A model generated the notes under the pieces. That model made no database searches, was not told the origin of the DNA, and saw nothing but the letters and a program-made list of their open reading frames with translations. Source: Spirogloea muscicola (lineage: Eukaryota > Streptophyta > Zygnematophyceae > Spirogloeales > Spirogloeaceae). From it: 60,238 nt of DNA. Both the position numbers and the translations under genes were made by a program. Below, in pieces: positions 10,536 through 20,803 of the stretch (its first letter is position 1; every line of letters starts with the position of its first letter). Location of the stretch: positions 123,061-183,298 of the forward strand of contig WELB01000200.1 in NCBI GenBank assembly GCA_009602725.1. Reading direction: 5' to 3'.

Positions 10536-11665
10536 TCTAATGAACCGGCCGTTTGGATAAGCGACACGGCTCTGTTGCTATTACATGACCGACTGTTGGG
10601 ACAAGAGGGCCCGCCAGGTGGCGGGCTGTGTAGTGAACTCGCCCCTACACACGCAGTTAGGGTGAGTCGTACTTGTTAAGTTCGGCTGTAGGGGATTTAG
10701 GGACCAACCCACTACACGGCAAAGCACTAGCGCATAGCGCAGCAGAAGACAGGCCCTGTGGCGCCGCCGTCCGGCGGCGACTCCACCTCCTGGGCGCGAA
10801 CCAGCAACTGGCCCTTTACGGGCGCAGCCACGGGCTCCCCGCAGCGAGCCCCGCAGCAGGCTGCGGCGGGGGCTGCGGCGGCCAGCAGCGGCAAGGCTGC
10901 TCCTGGGCTTCACTTGTCCGAACTCCTTTTCGAGCCTCAGCCCCCAAGGCTCCTCGTGCTTCCCCCCGCCACCCCACCTCCAGGGTGTGAGCGGGTCGCC
11001 CCAAGGCCCGCCTTGCGGGAGGCCAAAGGTCCTACCTTGAACGGGTGGATCCTGGCGAGGGTACTTTAGCACGGGCGGGGCCCGCCTCAGGGCGGGGCAC
11101 CTGCCCGGCAAGCCAGCCCGCCACCTGGCGGGCCACTTGTCCCAAATGGCCGCTCATGTAATGCCAACAGAGCCATGTGGCTTAAGCAAACGGCTGGTTC
11201 ATTACAGGCTGGCTTGCCGCGCAAGGGCCCGCTCGGAGGTGGGCCCCCGCCATTCGAGATACCCCCGATGATTTGCTCGTTCAAACAGAGGATCTTGGGC
11301 CCGCCGCAAGGCGGGCTTTGGGGCGACCGGCTCACGCCCCTGGAGGGAGGGTGGCACGGAGAAGGACAAGGAGCCTTGGGGGCAGAGGCTCAGCAATCAG
11401 TTCGAAGCCCGTGAAGCCCAGGAGCAGCCTTGCCGCTGCTCGCCGCCGCAGCCGCTGCCGCACTCCGCTGCAGGGCCTGCTGCGCCGGCCTGCGCCCAGG
11501 AGGTAGAGTCGCCGCCGGACGGCAGCGCCACAGGGCCTATACTTTGCTGCGCGACGCGCTAATGCTTTCATGTGTAGTGAGTTGACCTCTAAACCCCCTA
11601 CGGCCTGGCCGAACTGAACAAGGACTGCTCATCCTGACTGCATGTGTAGGGCGAGGTTCTCTACA
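10536..11665 (+). repeat. Solo C LTR inside the A LTR, TSD GTCTT
   Basis: Plus-oriented C LTR, perfect TSD GTCTT (10531-10535 and 11666-11670). Its start is TCTAATGAACC (TG changed to TC). It is interrupted at 10628/11207 by an opposite C LTR. End is GGTTCTCTACA. Confidence 0.9.
10629..11206 (-). repeat. Solo C LTR inside a C LTR, TSD GGCTG
   Basis: Minus-oriented C LTR nested in a plus C LTR. Perfect TSD GGCTG (10624-10628 and 11207-11211). Ends TGTAGTGAACTCG and GGTTCATTACA. Hairpin CGCCGCCG/CGGCGGCG lies at 10762-10779. This is the innermost layer: C in C in A in D in G1. Confidence 0.9.
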
Positions 11666-12514
11666 GTCTTACTCAAAGAGAGCCGATGAAGATCCGCGAC
11701 GACGGGATGCAGCGACGGGCTGCAGCAGCAGGCAGCAGCAGGGCTGCGTCGGCAGGCTGCGGCGGCAGGCGGCGGCAGGGCTGCGCCTCTCTCTCGCGGG
11801 CTTCACTGATGTTGACCAGATGCCCCCGAGTCTGCTCTAAGCCCTATTGTAGTGCTTCATGTGCCACCTCCCCAGAGATCTCTAGGAGGCTCGTCTCAGG
11901 GCCCACCTTCGGGAAGGCGGGCCCGACAAGGGGAATCTAGTATGAGGGCAGGCCACGCGGCTCCCTTTCGGAAGCGGCGGCCTTCCTGCGGCGCCGCCGA
12001 GCGGCGCCGCAAGGCGCCGGCTTGCGGCGCCGCCAGTGGGTCACGGTGTGGCGCGGCGTCACGGGCGTGCCACACGTGTCACATACACGTCATTGCGAGC
12101 TCGGCGGCAAAATCAGGAATATGCCGAGGAGCTCCGCTCTGGAAGTCCACGGTTCACCGCCTCTGCTGGTGGCGGCGCGCCTGCACGTCATAGCATCAGC
12201 AGGCTTGTCACATCGCGCGACACCTCGCGCGGTTTTCTCGCGCGTCGCACGCGTCAGTCACGTGCGCGTCAGTGGTTACACGGTAGCGGAGTTAAAGCGT
12301 CCCGTGACGTCGGGGATTTTACATGCTCGGCGGCATGTGTGCGCCCGGACGCCCCCGGTGGCATGTTCGGCAGCGGCCATGCTCGGCTTTGCCCGGCCTC
12401 GGCCATGCCTGGCGGCATGCTCTGCCGCAGCTATGCTCGGCGCCATGCCGCCTGCTGGAGACAGCTCATGGTTCCTCGTCAGGCACGCTCCTCGCGGGCG
12501 AGCCTTGGGCCGAC

Positions 12515-13921
12515 TGTGACGTCCCTGTCCCCAATCACACAGTTTGGGTCAGAACGTCCTGTTTGGGTTTCGGACATAGGGTGTTTAGGAGACAACCCCC
12601 TTACAGAGTGGAAAGCCAGAGCACACAGCGCACACACACGCGCACATAGTGTAAAGAATGAGGATCGTCAAGCCCAAGGACGAGGCGTGGATGTCACGAG
12701 GCAAAGGTCGGAGCCAAACGTATGCAATGGGTCAAAACAAGCCAACTGTTGACGTTCAAACAATGTGAAATACAAGCGTCTGGTGGAGGCAGCACAGGTT
12801 GCCCCTCCTCCTTAAGTACCCATCGAGGTTTCGCAGAGTCGTGCCTCCGGCCTCATGGGATCATTAAGCGCCCGGCCACTTGCTACAAGCCCTCACAGAA
12901 TATCTACCCGTGGCCGCCGCCTCTGCCGCTGGATTCGCCGCCGATTGCGGGGACCCGTGCCTAAAAGTAATACTAGTAGTGTTCTAATACTAGAAGTCTA
13001 GATCCCGGCTTTGCCACTGTCGCGCGCAGGAGTTCTGTATTGCTCCTTGATCAGCATCGCGCGCCGTTGTTTGTAGATGCGCCTTCTCCATTGGCGCGCG
13101 TCGTCCTTCGCCCAACTGGTGAGGTTGTCGGCCTCCTCAGTACCCTCCAGCTATGAGTCCCATGATATTGATGTTCCACCTGTGTAACTTCGCTACACAT
13201 AGCGCAGCGGAAGTCTTGCCCTGAGGCACCGCCGGAAGGCGGCAACTCGACCGAGGGTCAGCAGGTGTCCCCGCAAGGGGCGCGGCCATGGTACTTACAG
13301 AGAGCCGGCGAGGCCAGCGACGAGCTGCGGTGACGGGCTGGGCAGCAGGCGGCAGCAGCAGAGCTGTGGCGGCGGCTGCGGCAGCAGGCAGCAGCAGGGC
13401 TGTGCCTCTCTTGGCGTGACGGGTCCGACTGAGAAGTCTGGCCTCTGCCTACTATTGATAAGCGTTCTCTCTGCCACCCCTCCCCTTGGGGTGTGACGAG
13501 GGTCGCACCCAAGGTCCTCTTCCGAAGGGGCGGGCCTGACAGGGGGATACGACGAATCCAAGAGACACTGGCGCACAGCGCCAAGGGACTGGCGCCAAGA
13601 GAGTGGCGCCCCAGGCCAAGAGCCTGGCTCACGGGGCCAAGGGACTGAGGCCATGAGGCCATGAGTCCAGGCGAAATGGCCCACCCGGCCGGCCCGCAGG
13701 CCGTGGGCTGGGCCCGAGGGAGAGCTGGCCCACCCGGCCAGCCCATAGGGCGTGGGTACGAGGCGTGCGCACGTGGTACGGAGCCTCGGACCTCGAAGCG
13801 TACTTCGCTACATATAGTGGAGCAAAGCTACCGGTACCGCTTGGGACTTCCAAACGGTAGATACGATACGAGTGTAAGGTTACCAGCACCGTTGGCACTC
13901 TCAAACGGAGGGAACGTTACA
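12515..13921 (-). repeat. Solo B LTR inside the D LTR, with a foreign insert
   Basis: Minus B LTR from TGTGACGTCCCTG to GGGAACGTTACA. Flanks are CCGAC (12510-12514) and CCGGC (13922-13926), one change. A non-LTR insert occupies 12650-13195. U3 (13555-13755) has its own repeat, CTGGCGCCAAGAG-like, unlike the U3 repeats of other B copies. Confidence 0.8.
12650..13195. mobile_element. 546-bp unidentified insert, 7-bp direct repeats
   Basis: Splits the constant CACATAG|CGCAGCGG stretch of the B LTR. CACATAG is present at 12643-12649 and again at 13196-13202, so this is an insertion with a 7-bp target duplication, longer than the 5 bp of the LTR elements. Ends are TGTAAAGAATG and AACTTCGCTA, with no obvious terminal inverted repeat. 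A plus frame of about 51 codons (13003-13155) reads DPGFATVARRSSVL and is codon-like; it may be a captured gene piece. No family recognised. Confidence 0.5.
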
Positions 13922-14303
13922 CCGGCCCCCATACACCCTAGAGGGAGGGTGACATGGAAGCACCAAGGCACGGGGCAGAGAGAGACCCGACTGGAGGCCG
14001 AGGACTCAGTGAAGCTCTGAGAAGCGCAGCCTTGCGGCTGCCTGCTGCTGTAGACCGCTGCCGCGGGCGGCTCGTTGCCGGCTCTGCTGAGGAGACCTTG
14101 GCGGGCGTCCCGCTAGAGGCAAGTCTGCAGCGCGTGCCCAGGAGGTGGAGCTGCTGCTTAGCTGCAGCGCCACACGGCGAAGTCTTCACCGCTGTGGTGG
14201 AGTGCTTCCTCGTGGCGGGTGATTGTCCCTAAAACCCCAAGTACTCAATCCCAATTGGGACGCATTCGGCTCTAACCTGCGTGTTAGGAACCGAACGCTA
14301 CAG

Positions 14304-15127
14304 AAGTTGGGCTGGTTTACTTGGACGACATACTGGAGTTCAGCGAAGCGCCGGAGGATCACATGGGACACCTACGCCGAGTGCTGCAGTTGCTTCTTGA
14401 GAATCATTGTATGTATGCCAAGAGGTCCAAGTGCGCATTTTATCAGCAAGAGCTGACATACCTTGGGCATGTTGTGCGCAAAGACGGCATATTGTGGGCA
14501 AAGACGGCATACATGTCGACCCCAAGAAGACTTCGGTCGTACGGGATTGGCCTGTGCCACGGAATGCACCTCGGTTTCGCTCCTTTCTGGGATTCCCATG
14601 TTACTTCCGTAAGTTCCTACAAGGCTATGGGTACTTGGCACTTCCTCTACCGAAGCTGATTCGTAAGGACCCTGGGAGTGGCCGTCTGGATGCCAGAGGG
14701 CATTTGAGGGAGTACAACAGGTTCTGACATCTCCGCATGTTCTGGCCTCTCCTTGGGAAGGCATGCCATAAGAGCTGATCATTGACCGGCATTGATGCCG
14801 TGCTCTTGCAAGAGGGTCACCCAACAGCGTTTGAGAGTCGCCTGCTGATCCCTGCAGATCAAATTTACACTATGGGCGAGCACGAATTGCTGGCTGTGGT
14901 GCACGCCTTACGTGTCTGGCGTTGCTACCTACCTGGAAATGATGGAATTTGCAGGTGTCACGGATTATTGCCCGTTGACATACTTTCGGACACAGCAGCA
15001 TTTGACTAGGCGTCAAGCTTGATGGGCTGAGTGTATGGCATCATTCCATTTTCAGTGGGTGTACCGCCCTGGACGGATCATTGTTTCGGACCCTGTGAGT
15101 CGCAACATTAGAAGAGCTGATGTGTTA
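14304..15127 (+). pseudogene. pol: G1 RT (YLDD) and RNase H
   Basis: RT resumes with [21 protein letters not shown], the catalytic motif intact, then YAKRSKCAFYQQELTYLGHVV. A local duplication of about 20 bp (GGGCAAAGACGGCATA type, 14476-14515) disturbs the VRKDGI region. FLGF-x-CYFRKFLQGYGYLALPL follows, then RNase H words GIDAVLLQEGHPTAFESRLL and ELLAVVHALRVWRCYL. Frameshifts precede VYRPGRIIVSDPVSRN, the end of this piece at 15122. Confidence 0.75.
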
Positions 15128-15942
15128 TGTGAAGGACCCAACCCCTAAGCGGACAGTTGGGGGTTAGATCGTCCTTATTGGATTCAGTCGCTGGGGTTTA
15201 GAGACAAACCCCCAGCACAATGAAGCACCACGTGTACTACGCAGCGGAAGTCTAGCCCTGAGGCGCTGCCGACAGGAAGCGACTCACCTCTCAGGTACGG
15301 GCCAGCAACTGTCCTCAAAGGAGCAGTCACAGTCTTAATCACAGGAGTGGAGGTCCGTAGCGACGGGATGCGGCGACGGCTGCAGCGGCAGGCAGCGGCA
15401 GGGCTGTGGCGGGCTGCGGCAGCAGGCAGCAGCAGGGCTGCGCCTCTCTTTTGCGGGCTTCACTGATGTTGACCGCGTGACGCGAGTCTAATCTCAGCCC
15501 TACTTATAGCTTCATCTGCCATCCTCCCCAGGCATCTCTGGGAGGCTCGTCTCAAAGCCAACCGTCGAGAAGGCGAGCCCGACAAGGGGATACTAGAGCG
15601 AGGGCAAGCCACGCAGCTCCCTTCAGGAAGCGGCGGCCGTCCTGCGGCGCGTCCTAGCGGTGCCGCCCTGCGTCGCGGCGTCGTAGGCGCGCCACACGTG
15701 TCTCGGCGGCCGGTTCGAGAACCCGACGAGGAGCTCCTCTCTGGGAGCCAAACATACGCCGCCTCTTCTAGAGGCGGCGCGCCAGCACGTCACATCGTCA
15801 GCAGGCGCGTCACACCGCGCGTCACCTCGCACGTCACTCGCGCGTCGCACGCGCGTCGCACGCGTCAGTCGCACGCGCGTCAGTGGTCACACATTAGCGC
15901 TTGACTCGAGGTTAAGCATCCCGTAACGGCGGGTACGTTACA
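15128..15942 (-). repeat. Solo A LTR in G1 RNase H-integrase linker
   Basis: Minus A LTR between DPVSRNIRRADV and LATFNASGV. Flanks are TGTTA (15123-15127) and TGTTG (15943-15947), a TSD with one change. Ends TGTGAAGGACCC and GGTACGTTACA. Confidence 0.8.
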
Positions 15943-15995
15943 TGTTGGCTACCTTCAATGCTTCTGGAGTGCGGACTGCAGGACTGCGTCCAACT
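15943..15995 (+). pseudogene. pol: G1 linker fragment
   Basis: Codes LATFNASGVRTAGLRPT, the same as G9's LATLNASGVRAAGLRPI before the integrase zinc domain. Isolated between an A and a C solo LTR. Confidence 0.8.
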
Positions 15996-16544
15996 TGTAA
16001 GGAACCTCGCCCTAAACACGCAGTTAGAGAGAGCAGTCCTTATTGAGTCCGAACGTAGTGGATTTAGGAGCCAACCCACTACACACAAAGCACTAGCGCA
16101 TAGGCGCAGCGGAAGACAGACCCTGTAGCGCCGCCGTCCGGCGTGACTTCACCTCCTGGGCGCAGGCTGGCGCAGCAGGCCCCGCAGCGGAGTGCGGCGG
16201 CGGCTGCGGTAGCGAGCAGCGGCAAGGCTGCTCCTGGGCTTCACCGGCTTCGAAATGATTGTAGAGCCTCAGCCCCCAAGGCTCCTTGTGCGTCCCCGTG
16301 CCACACTCCCTCAGGGGTATGAGCGGGTCGCCCCATGGCCCACCTTACGGCAGGCCAATGATCCTCCCCTGAACGGGTGGATCCTGGCGAGGGGTATTTT
16401 AGGACGGGCGGGGCCCGCACCCGGGCGGGGCACTTGCCCGGCCAGCCTGCCCGCCAGCTGGCGGGTCACCTGGCCCAAATAGTCGGTCATGTAATGTAAT
16501 GCCCACAGAGCCATGTGACTAAACCAGACGGCTGGCTCATTACA
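15996..16544 (-). repeat. Solo C LTR in G1, TSD CAACT
   Basis: Minus C LTR with perfect TSD CAACT (15991-15995 and 16545-16549). Ends TGTAAGGAACC and GGCTCATTACA. The TATA-like TATTTTAGGACGG lies near 16396. Confidence 0.9.
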
Positions 16545-17670
16545 CAACTCGTCAAGCTTCTCGGCAACCCACGGCCGACCTCTCTGAACTCTACTTGCAA
16601 AATTCGTGAAGGGTAAGGCAAAGACCCATGATTTGCTGAGGCAGCCAACGTACACACGCACTCTCACCGATGACAAAGGCTTCTGGTGGCAAGGCGACGC
16701 ATTCTGGTCCCGGACTGCAATGCCTTGCGCGCTGACATAATGCAGGAGCTGCATGCTACGCCTTCCAGTGGCCATCTGGGAGTGAGCAAGACCAAACAGG
16801 CTGTGAAACGCCTCTTTTGGTGGAAGGGCGTTTCAGCTCAGGTGCATGCTTTCGTGACAAGCTGTACCACATGCCAGCATAGAAGGGCAATCTTTGGCAA
16901 GCCTGCCGGATTACTTCAGCCCTTGCAGATTCGGGATCGATATTGACTGATGTAAGTGTGGATTTTATAACACAATTGCCTCAGACGCGGAACGGCTTTG
17001 ATGCCATTGTCGTCTTTGTGGATCGTTAGAGTAAAATGTTGCAACTTGCTCCTACGACTACGCGGCATCAGCGAAGGATTGCACTAGCATCTTTGTGGAT
17101 AAGGTGTGGAAGCTGCATGGTGTCCCTGAGAGGCTGGTCTTGGACGGCGATCCTCGCTTTACGGGTCACTTCTTGAAGGAAGTTTGCAAGCTCATAGGCA
17201 CGAAGCAGTCCATGTCCACAGCCTTTCCTCCACAAACGGATGCCAAAGCGAGAGAATGAGCGGGTTCTCGAGGACATGCTGAGGCACTTTGTCAATCCCA
17301 GCCAGACCAACTGGGATGAGTATTTGGCTCCAGCTGAATATGCTGGGAACAAAGCCTATGAAGCGTCCAATAAGGAAACACCATTCTTCCTCAACCATGG
17401 TCAGCATCCCCGAGCTGCACTTCAGGTGGGGAGGCCGGAACGAGTTTCCGCCACGGTAGCCCTTACTGGGACCCTCTTGGAGGCCCAGAGACGAGCTCGG
17501 CATGTCTTGGAAATTGCCCAGGTCGCCAGAAGGCTTATGCTGACAGACGTCGGAAGGTTGTGTCCTTCGACGTTGGTGCGCAAGTGCTGCTGAGCACGAA
17601 GCACTCATTCTTGCAGGCTGTGGGTACGCACAAATTGCTGCCCAAGTCGGTTGGACCATTTGCCAGTCCT
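16545..17670 (+). pseudogene. pol: G1 integrase
   Basis: Zinc-binding domain: the GFWW-like end, PDCNALRADIMQELH...SGHLG, TCTTCQ (HHCC type). Core domain: VDFITQLPQTRNG, then FVDKVWKLHGVPERLVLDGDPRFTGHF and the ERVLEDMLRHFVNPSQTNW segment after a frameshift that deforms the QTDGQTER motif at about 17235. The piece ends at VGPFA (about 17668), well short of the chromodomain, where G6 begins in the opposite direction. Confidence 0.75.
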
Positions 17671-19045
17671 TTGCTACAGAGATGTTGATTGGGTCAACGT
17701 GAGCCCCACTTTTGCCTACTGCATGCCCCAAGTATGCCAGCTTTGACTTGTACCACACAGACTTGAATCGTGTGGCGTACTACTGATTCTTAAGGAGCAA
17801 CTGCAGCACTCATATGCAGGTGCACCACGTATTCTTCAGGTGTTTATTGAAGACCAGAACATCCTCCGAGTTCGCAAGTACAACAAACAAAAAGGTACCA
17901 AGTACGTCACTTATCACAGCCTGAAAGGTGGCAGGTGCATTGATCAAACCAAAACTGAGCACCTTGAATTGGAGTTGCCCAAGTGATGTACGGAAAGCCG
18001 ACTTGGGGACATCATCAGGAGTGATACGAGTTTGGTGATAATTACTTTGCAAGTCAGTCAGTCTTTGATTGTCTTGCTGAATGCGGTAGCTCCAGCAAGA
18101 CAATCAAAGAGATCTTCGGCAAAGGGTAACGGTCCTTTACGATGAGCAACGGGCCGGTCAGGGAGGCCATCTGCCGGAAGAGTATCGGAAACACAGCCGA
18201 GTACTCTTCCAGCAACTGGTCAAGAACCGTACCATGTGAGGCCTCAGCACTCACATTGAGTCAGAGGGAGACTCAGCACTCATCGTCACCACAGCAAGGT
18301 ACACTGCTAGCGCTGGTACCGTGGAAGAAGCCTCTTCAGCTGTACAGCTGTTAACGCAATAGAGGAGTCTTCAGGTGATGGCGGTACGCTTGGAACATCT
18401 TTGCTTAATGCAAATGGGCGTGACCCACGGAGCACAGTGCACGTAAGCCGATCAAAGTGCAAGAGGGCTGACTTAGCACAGAGCTAGTCATCCCCCAGGA
18501 TCACATAAAATGCTGCAGCCAACTCGATTGCATAACAAGACACCCGAGTCCTGTAGCTTTAATAGAATTGGAAATAAGCAACTGCCATAACAGAAGCCTG
18601 CTGGCGTATACAAGAGCTTTCTAGACAATGGGTGTCTGAAGAGCCATCACCACTGGGAAACGCAAGGTGGTCGCCGGCTTTGTGGACGCCCAGCAGGGTG
18701 AGCCCTTACAGAGGTGGACGGATCACACCGTGCTTGCAGGGCACGACGAAGGAAACGGATTCTCTGCCGGATGGCACTTAAGCCAGCTCACACATATACT
18801 TGCTGCAAGTTGCAAGTCTTTGGGGGTTATCCAAAACAGAAGAGGCCCACCCGCCTCAAGAGCTTGCACGAATGCATCAATAAAGCGTACAACAGGCACA
18901 GCATGTGGAGGACAGACACTGCAAATCCAAGCAAACAGCTCACGTACAAGGTGCCAGGGAGGAGTTAAGAGAGGAGCAAGCATAAGGGACTCACTTTTGC
19001 CGGCCTTGTCCTTGCTGAGAGCCTTGCCCCACATCGGGCGAGTTG
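17671..19045 (-). pseudogene. pol: G6: Ty3/gypsy fragment, RT to pre-protease domain
   Basis: Minus strand. From right to left: VPVVRFIDAFVQALEAGG...DLQLAA (18723-18896), decayed protease (DVILGDDW-like words near 18500), HGTVLDQLLEEYSAVFP (18200-18250), then [35 protein letters not shown] and, in place of YLDD, NSEDVLVF (17860-17890), and LGHAVGKSG-x-HVDP near 17700. The catalytic YLDD is changed and the region between VKDRYPLPK and ITPDDVPK is shortened. Cut by G1 on the left and by a B LTR at 19046. Confidence 0.75.
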
Positions 19046-20316
19046 TGTAACGTTCCTATCCCTATTCACACATTTAGGGTCAGAACGTCCTGGTTTGGGT
19101 TGGAAAATAGGGTGTTTAGGAGACAACCCTCTTACAGGAGAACGCCGACGCACATACGCGCACATGGCGCAGCAGAAGTTTTACCATGAGGCACCGCCCA
19201 AAGGCGGCACTCTACCGAGGGTCAGCAGCTGTCCCACATGGGACGCAGCCATATACTCAGAGAGAGCCGCAGCGAGCTGAGGCGACGGGCTGTGTAATGA
19301 AACAGCCGTCTGGTTAGGCCACATGGCTCTCTTGGCATTACATGACCGACTATTTGGGCCAGGTGCCCTGCCAGCTGCCAGGCTGGCTGGCCGGTGGCCC
19401 GCCCGGGTGCGGGCTCCGCCCGTCCGGAAATACCCCTCAAGGATCCGCCCTGCCAAGGGAGGACCTTTGGCCTGCCGCAAGGCGGGCCTTGGGGCGAACC
19501 CGCTCACACCCCTGGAGGGGGGGTGGCACGGGGAAGCACCAAGGAGCCTCGGGGGCTGAGGCTCATCAATCAGTTCGAGCCCGGGAAGCCTCGGAGCAGC
19601 CTTGCCGCTGCTCACCGCCGCAGCCGCCGCCGCACTGCGCTGCGGGGCCTGCTGCGCCGGCCTGCGCCCAGGAGGTGGAGCCGCCGTCGAGGCGGCGCCA
19701 CAGGGATCCGCTGCGCTATGCGCTAGTGCTTCCTTGTGTAGTGGGTTGGCCCCTAAAACCCCTATGCTTGAATACAATAAGGACTTTCTCCCTCTAACTG
19801 CGTGTTCAGGGCGAGATTCATTACAGGCTGGGCAGCAGGCGGCAGCAGCAGAGCTGTGACAACGGCTGCGGCAGCAGACAAGCAGAGCTGTGCATCTCTC
19901 AGCGTCAATGGTCCGACTGATGAGTCTGGTCTCGGCCTACTATTTATAGCGTTCCACCTGCCACCCTCCCCTGAGGGTGTGACGAGGCTAGCCGTAAGGT
20001 CCTCCACCGGAGGGGCACGCCCAACAATGGGAATACAGATCGAGATTGACCGCCAGATGCTGCCGCGTGCAGCTAAGCAGCGCGGGGCGGAAAAGGTACG
20101 GCTCGAGGGCGATGCCGCTTGCAGCAAGGCAGCACCCACCGACAGCAGTACGACTCCAGAGCGATGCCGCTTGCAGCGAAGCAGCGCCACCCGGGGAGGT
20201 TACAGCTGCAGGGCAATGCCACGTGCACCGCGCCGAACAAAACCACGTGTCTGCGCCGTACGAAGCCCCGTGGCCTCGGACCGTACTTACCGGTACCGTT
20301 TGGCACTCCCAGACGG
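19046..20316 (-). repeat. B LTR, minus, split by a C LTR and truncated
   Basis: Pieces 19046-19292 and 19826-20316. Starts TGTAACGTTCCTATCCC, has GCGCAGCAGAAG and hairpin ACCGCC-x-GGCGGC (19194-19210), the CTTGCAGCGAAGCAGCG U3 repeats (20060-20200), and breaks off in CCCAGACGG at 20316, where D-type sequence starts. No right-hand TSD can be found, so the junction at 20316 is probably a recombination or deletion. Confidence 0.75.
19293..19825 (+). repeat. Solo C LTR in B LTR, TSD GGCTG
   Basis: Plus C LTR, TGTAATGAAACAGCC to GAGATTCATTACA, perfect TSD GGCTG (19288-19292 and 19826-19830). Hairpin CGCCGTC/GAGGCGGCG region near 19685. Confidence 0.9.
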
Positions 20317-20803
20317 CGGCATGCTCGGCCGCGGCCATGATCGGCGCCATGCCGCCTGCTGGAGACAGCTCGTAATTCCCTCGTCAGGCACGCTCCTCGC
20401 GGGCGAGCCCTGGGGTGACCCGAGGGTGACCCGATACACCCTGGAGGGAGGGTAGCACGAGAAGCAGTGTTGTCAGGAGTGGAGAGACCCGACCGAAGGC
20501 CGGGGACTCAGTGAAGCTCTGAGAGAGGCGGAGCCCTGCTGCTGCCTGCTGCTGTAGATCGCTGCCCCGCGCGGCTCGTTGCCGGCTCGCTTTGGAGACC
20601 TTGGCGACGTCTTGCTAGAGGCAAGTCTGCAGCGCCCGGGAGGTGGAGCTGCTGCCTAGCGGCAGCGCCACAGGGCAAGTCTTCCAGTGTGCCGGAGTGC
20701 TTCCTCCTGACGGGTGGTTGTCTTCAAATCTGCAAGCGATAAATTTTCAAAAGGGACGCATTCGGCTCTAAATTGCCTGTTGGGGACCGAACGCTATACA
20801 AAA
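20317..20803 (+). repeat. D LTR, 5'-truncated
   Basis: Starts inside U3 at the CGGCATGCTCGGCC repeats, has GGAGACAGCTC, the GAGACCCGACC-x-AAGGCC box, CTGCTGCTG R, the AGGTGGAGCTGCTGCC hairpin region and the long terminal hairpin ending GAACGCTATA. Joined on the left to a truncated B LTR. Confidence 0.65.

Larger units (their letters stand above)
10340..12323 (-). repeat. Solo A LTR inside the D LTR, TSD TGCTC
   Basis: Minus-oriented A LTR, perfect TSD TGCTC (10335-10339 and 12324-12328). It is itself split at 10535/11666 by a C LTR. Before the split it shows ACAGCGGAAGTC and hairpin GCTGCC/GGCAGC (10476-10491); after it the GCCGATGAAGATCC R segment and the A U3. Confidence 0.9.
10172..14303 (+). 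repeat. Solo D LTR in G1 RT, itself hosting four nested inserts
   Basis: The base layer is a plus D LTR of about 740 bp: 10172-10339, 12324-12514 and 13922-14303, starting TATAATGTTCCCC and ending ACCGAACGCTACA. TSD is GATGT (10167-10171) versus GAAGT (14304-14308), one change. U3 has the degenerate CATGCTCGGCGGCATG repeat and a GGAGACAGCTC block. U5 ends in a long hairpin (GCATTCGG...CCGAACGC with CTAAC/GTTAG). An A LTR entered it at 10340 and a B LTR at 12515. Confidence 0.8.
2246..17670 (+). mobile_element. G1: Ty3/gypsy chromovirus split by nested LTRs
   Basis: One plus-strand element can be followed in order: C-type 5' LTR (2246-3845), PBS, leader, gag (5112-6300), a conserved extra domain, protease, RT in four pieces, RNase H in two and integrase to 17670. 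About 10 kb of the 15.4 kb is later insertions, and the coding pieces on either side of each insert rejoin at homologous positions when compared with element G9. The 3' end (integrase C-terminus, chromodomain, 3' LTR) is gone: at 17670 the sequence changes to minus-strand RT of G6. Stops and frameshifts are present throughout. Confidence 0.85.

Noticed and set aside
12036-12752. 238-codon plus-strand open frame
   Set aside because: It crosses the A, D and B LTR junctions and consists of GC-rich LTR sequence; similar frames occur on both strands of every LTR.
17192-17758. 188-codon minus frame as one protein
   Set aside because: Only its first 35 codons are RT of G6; the rest is the complement of G1 integrase.
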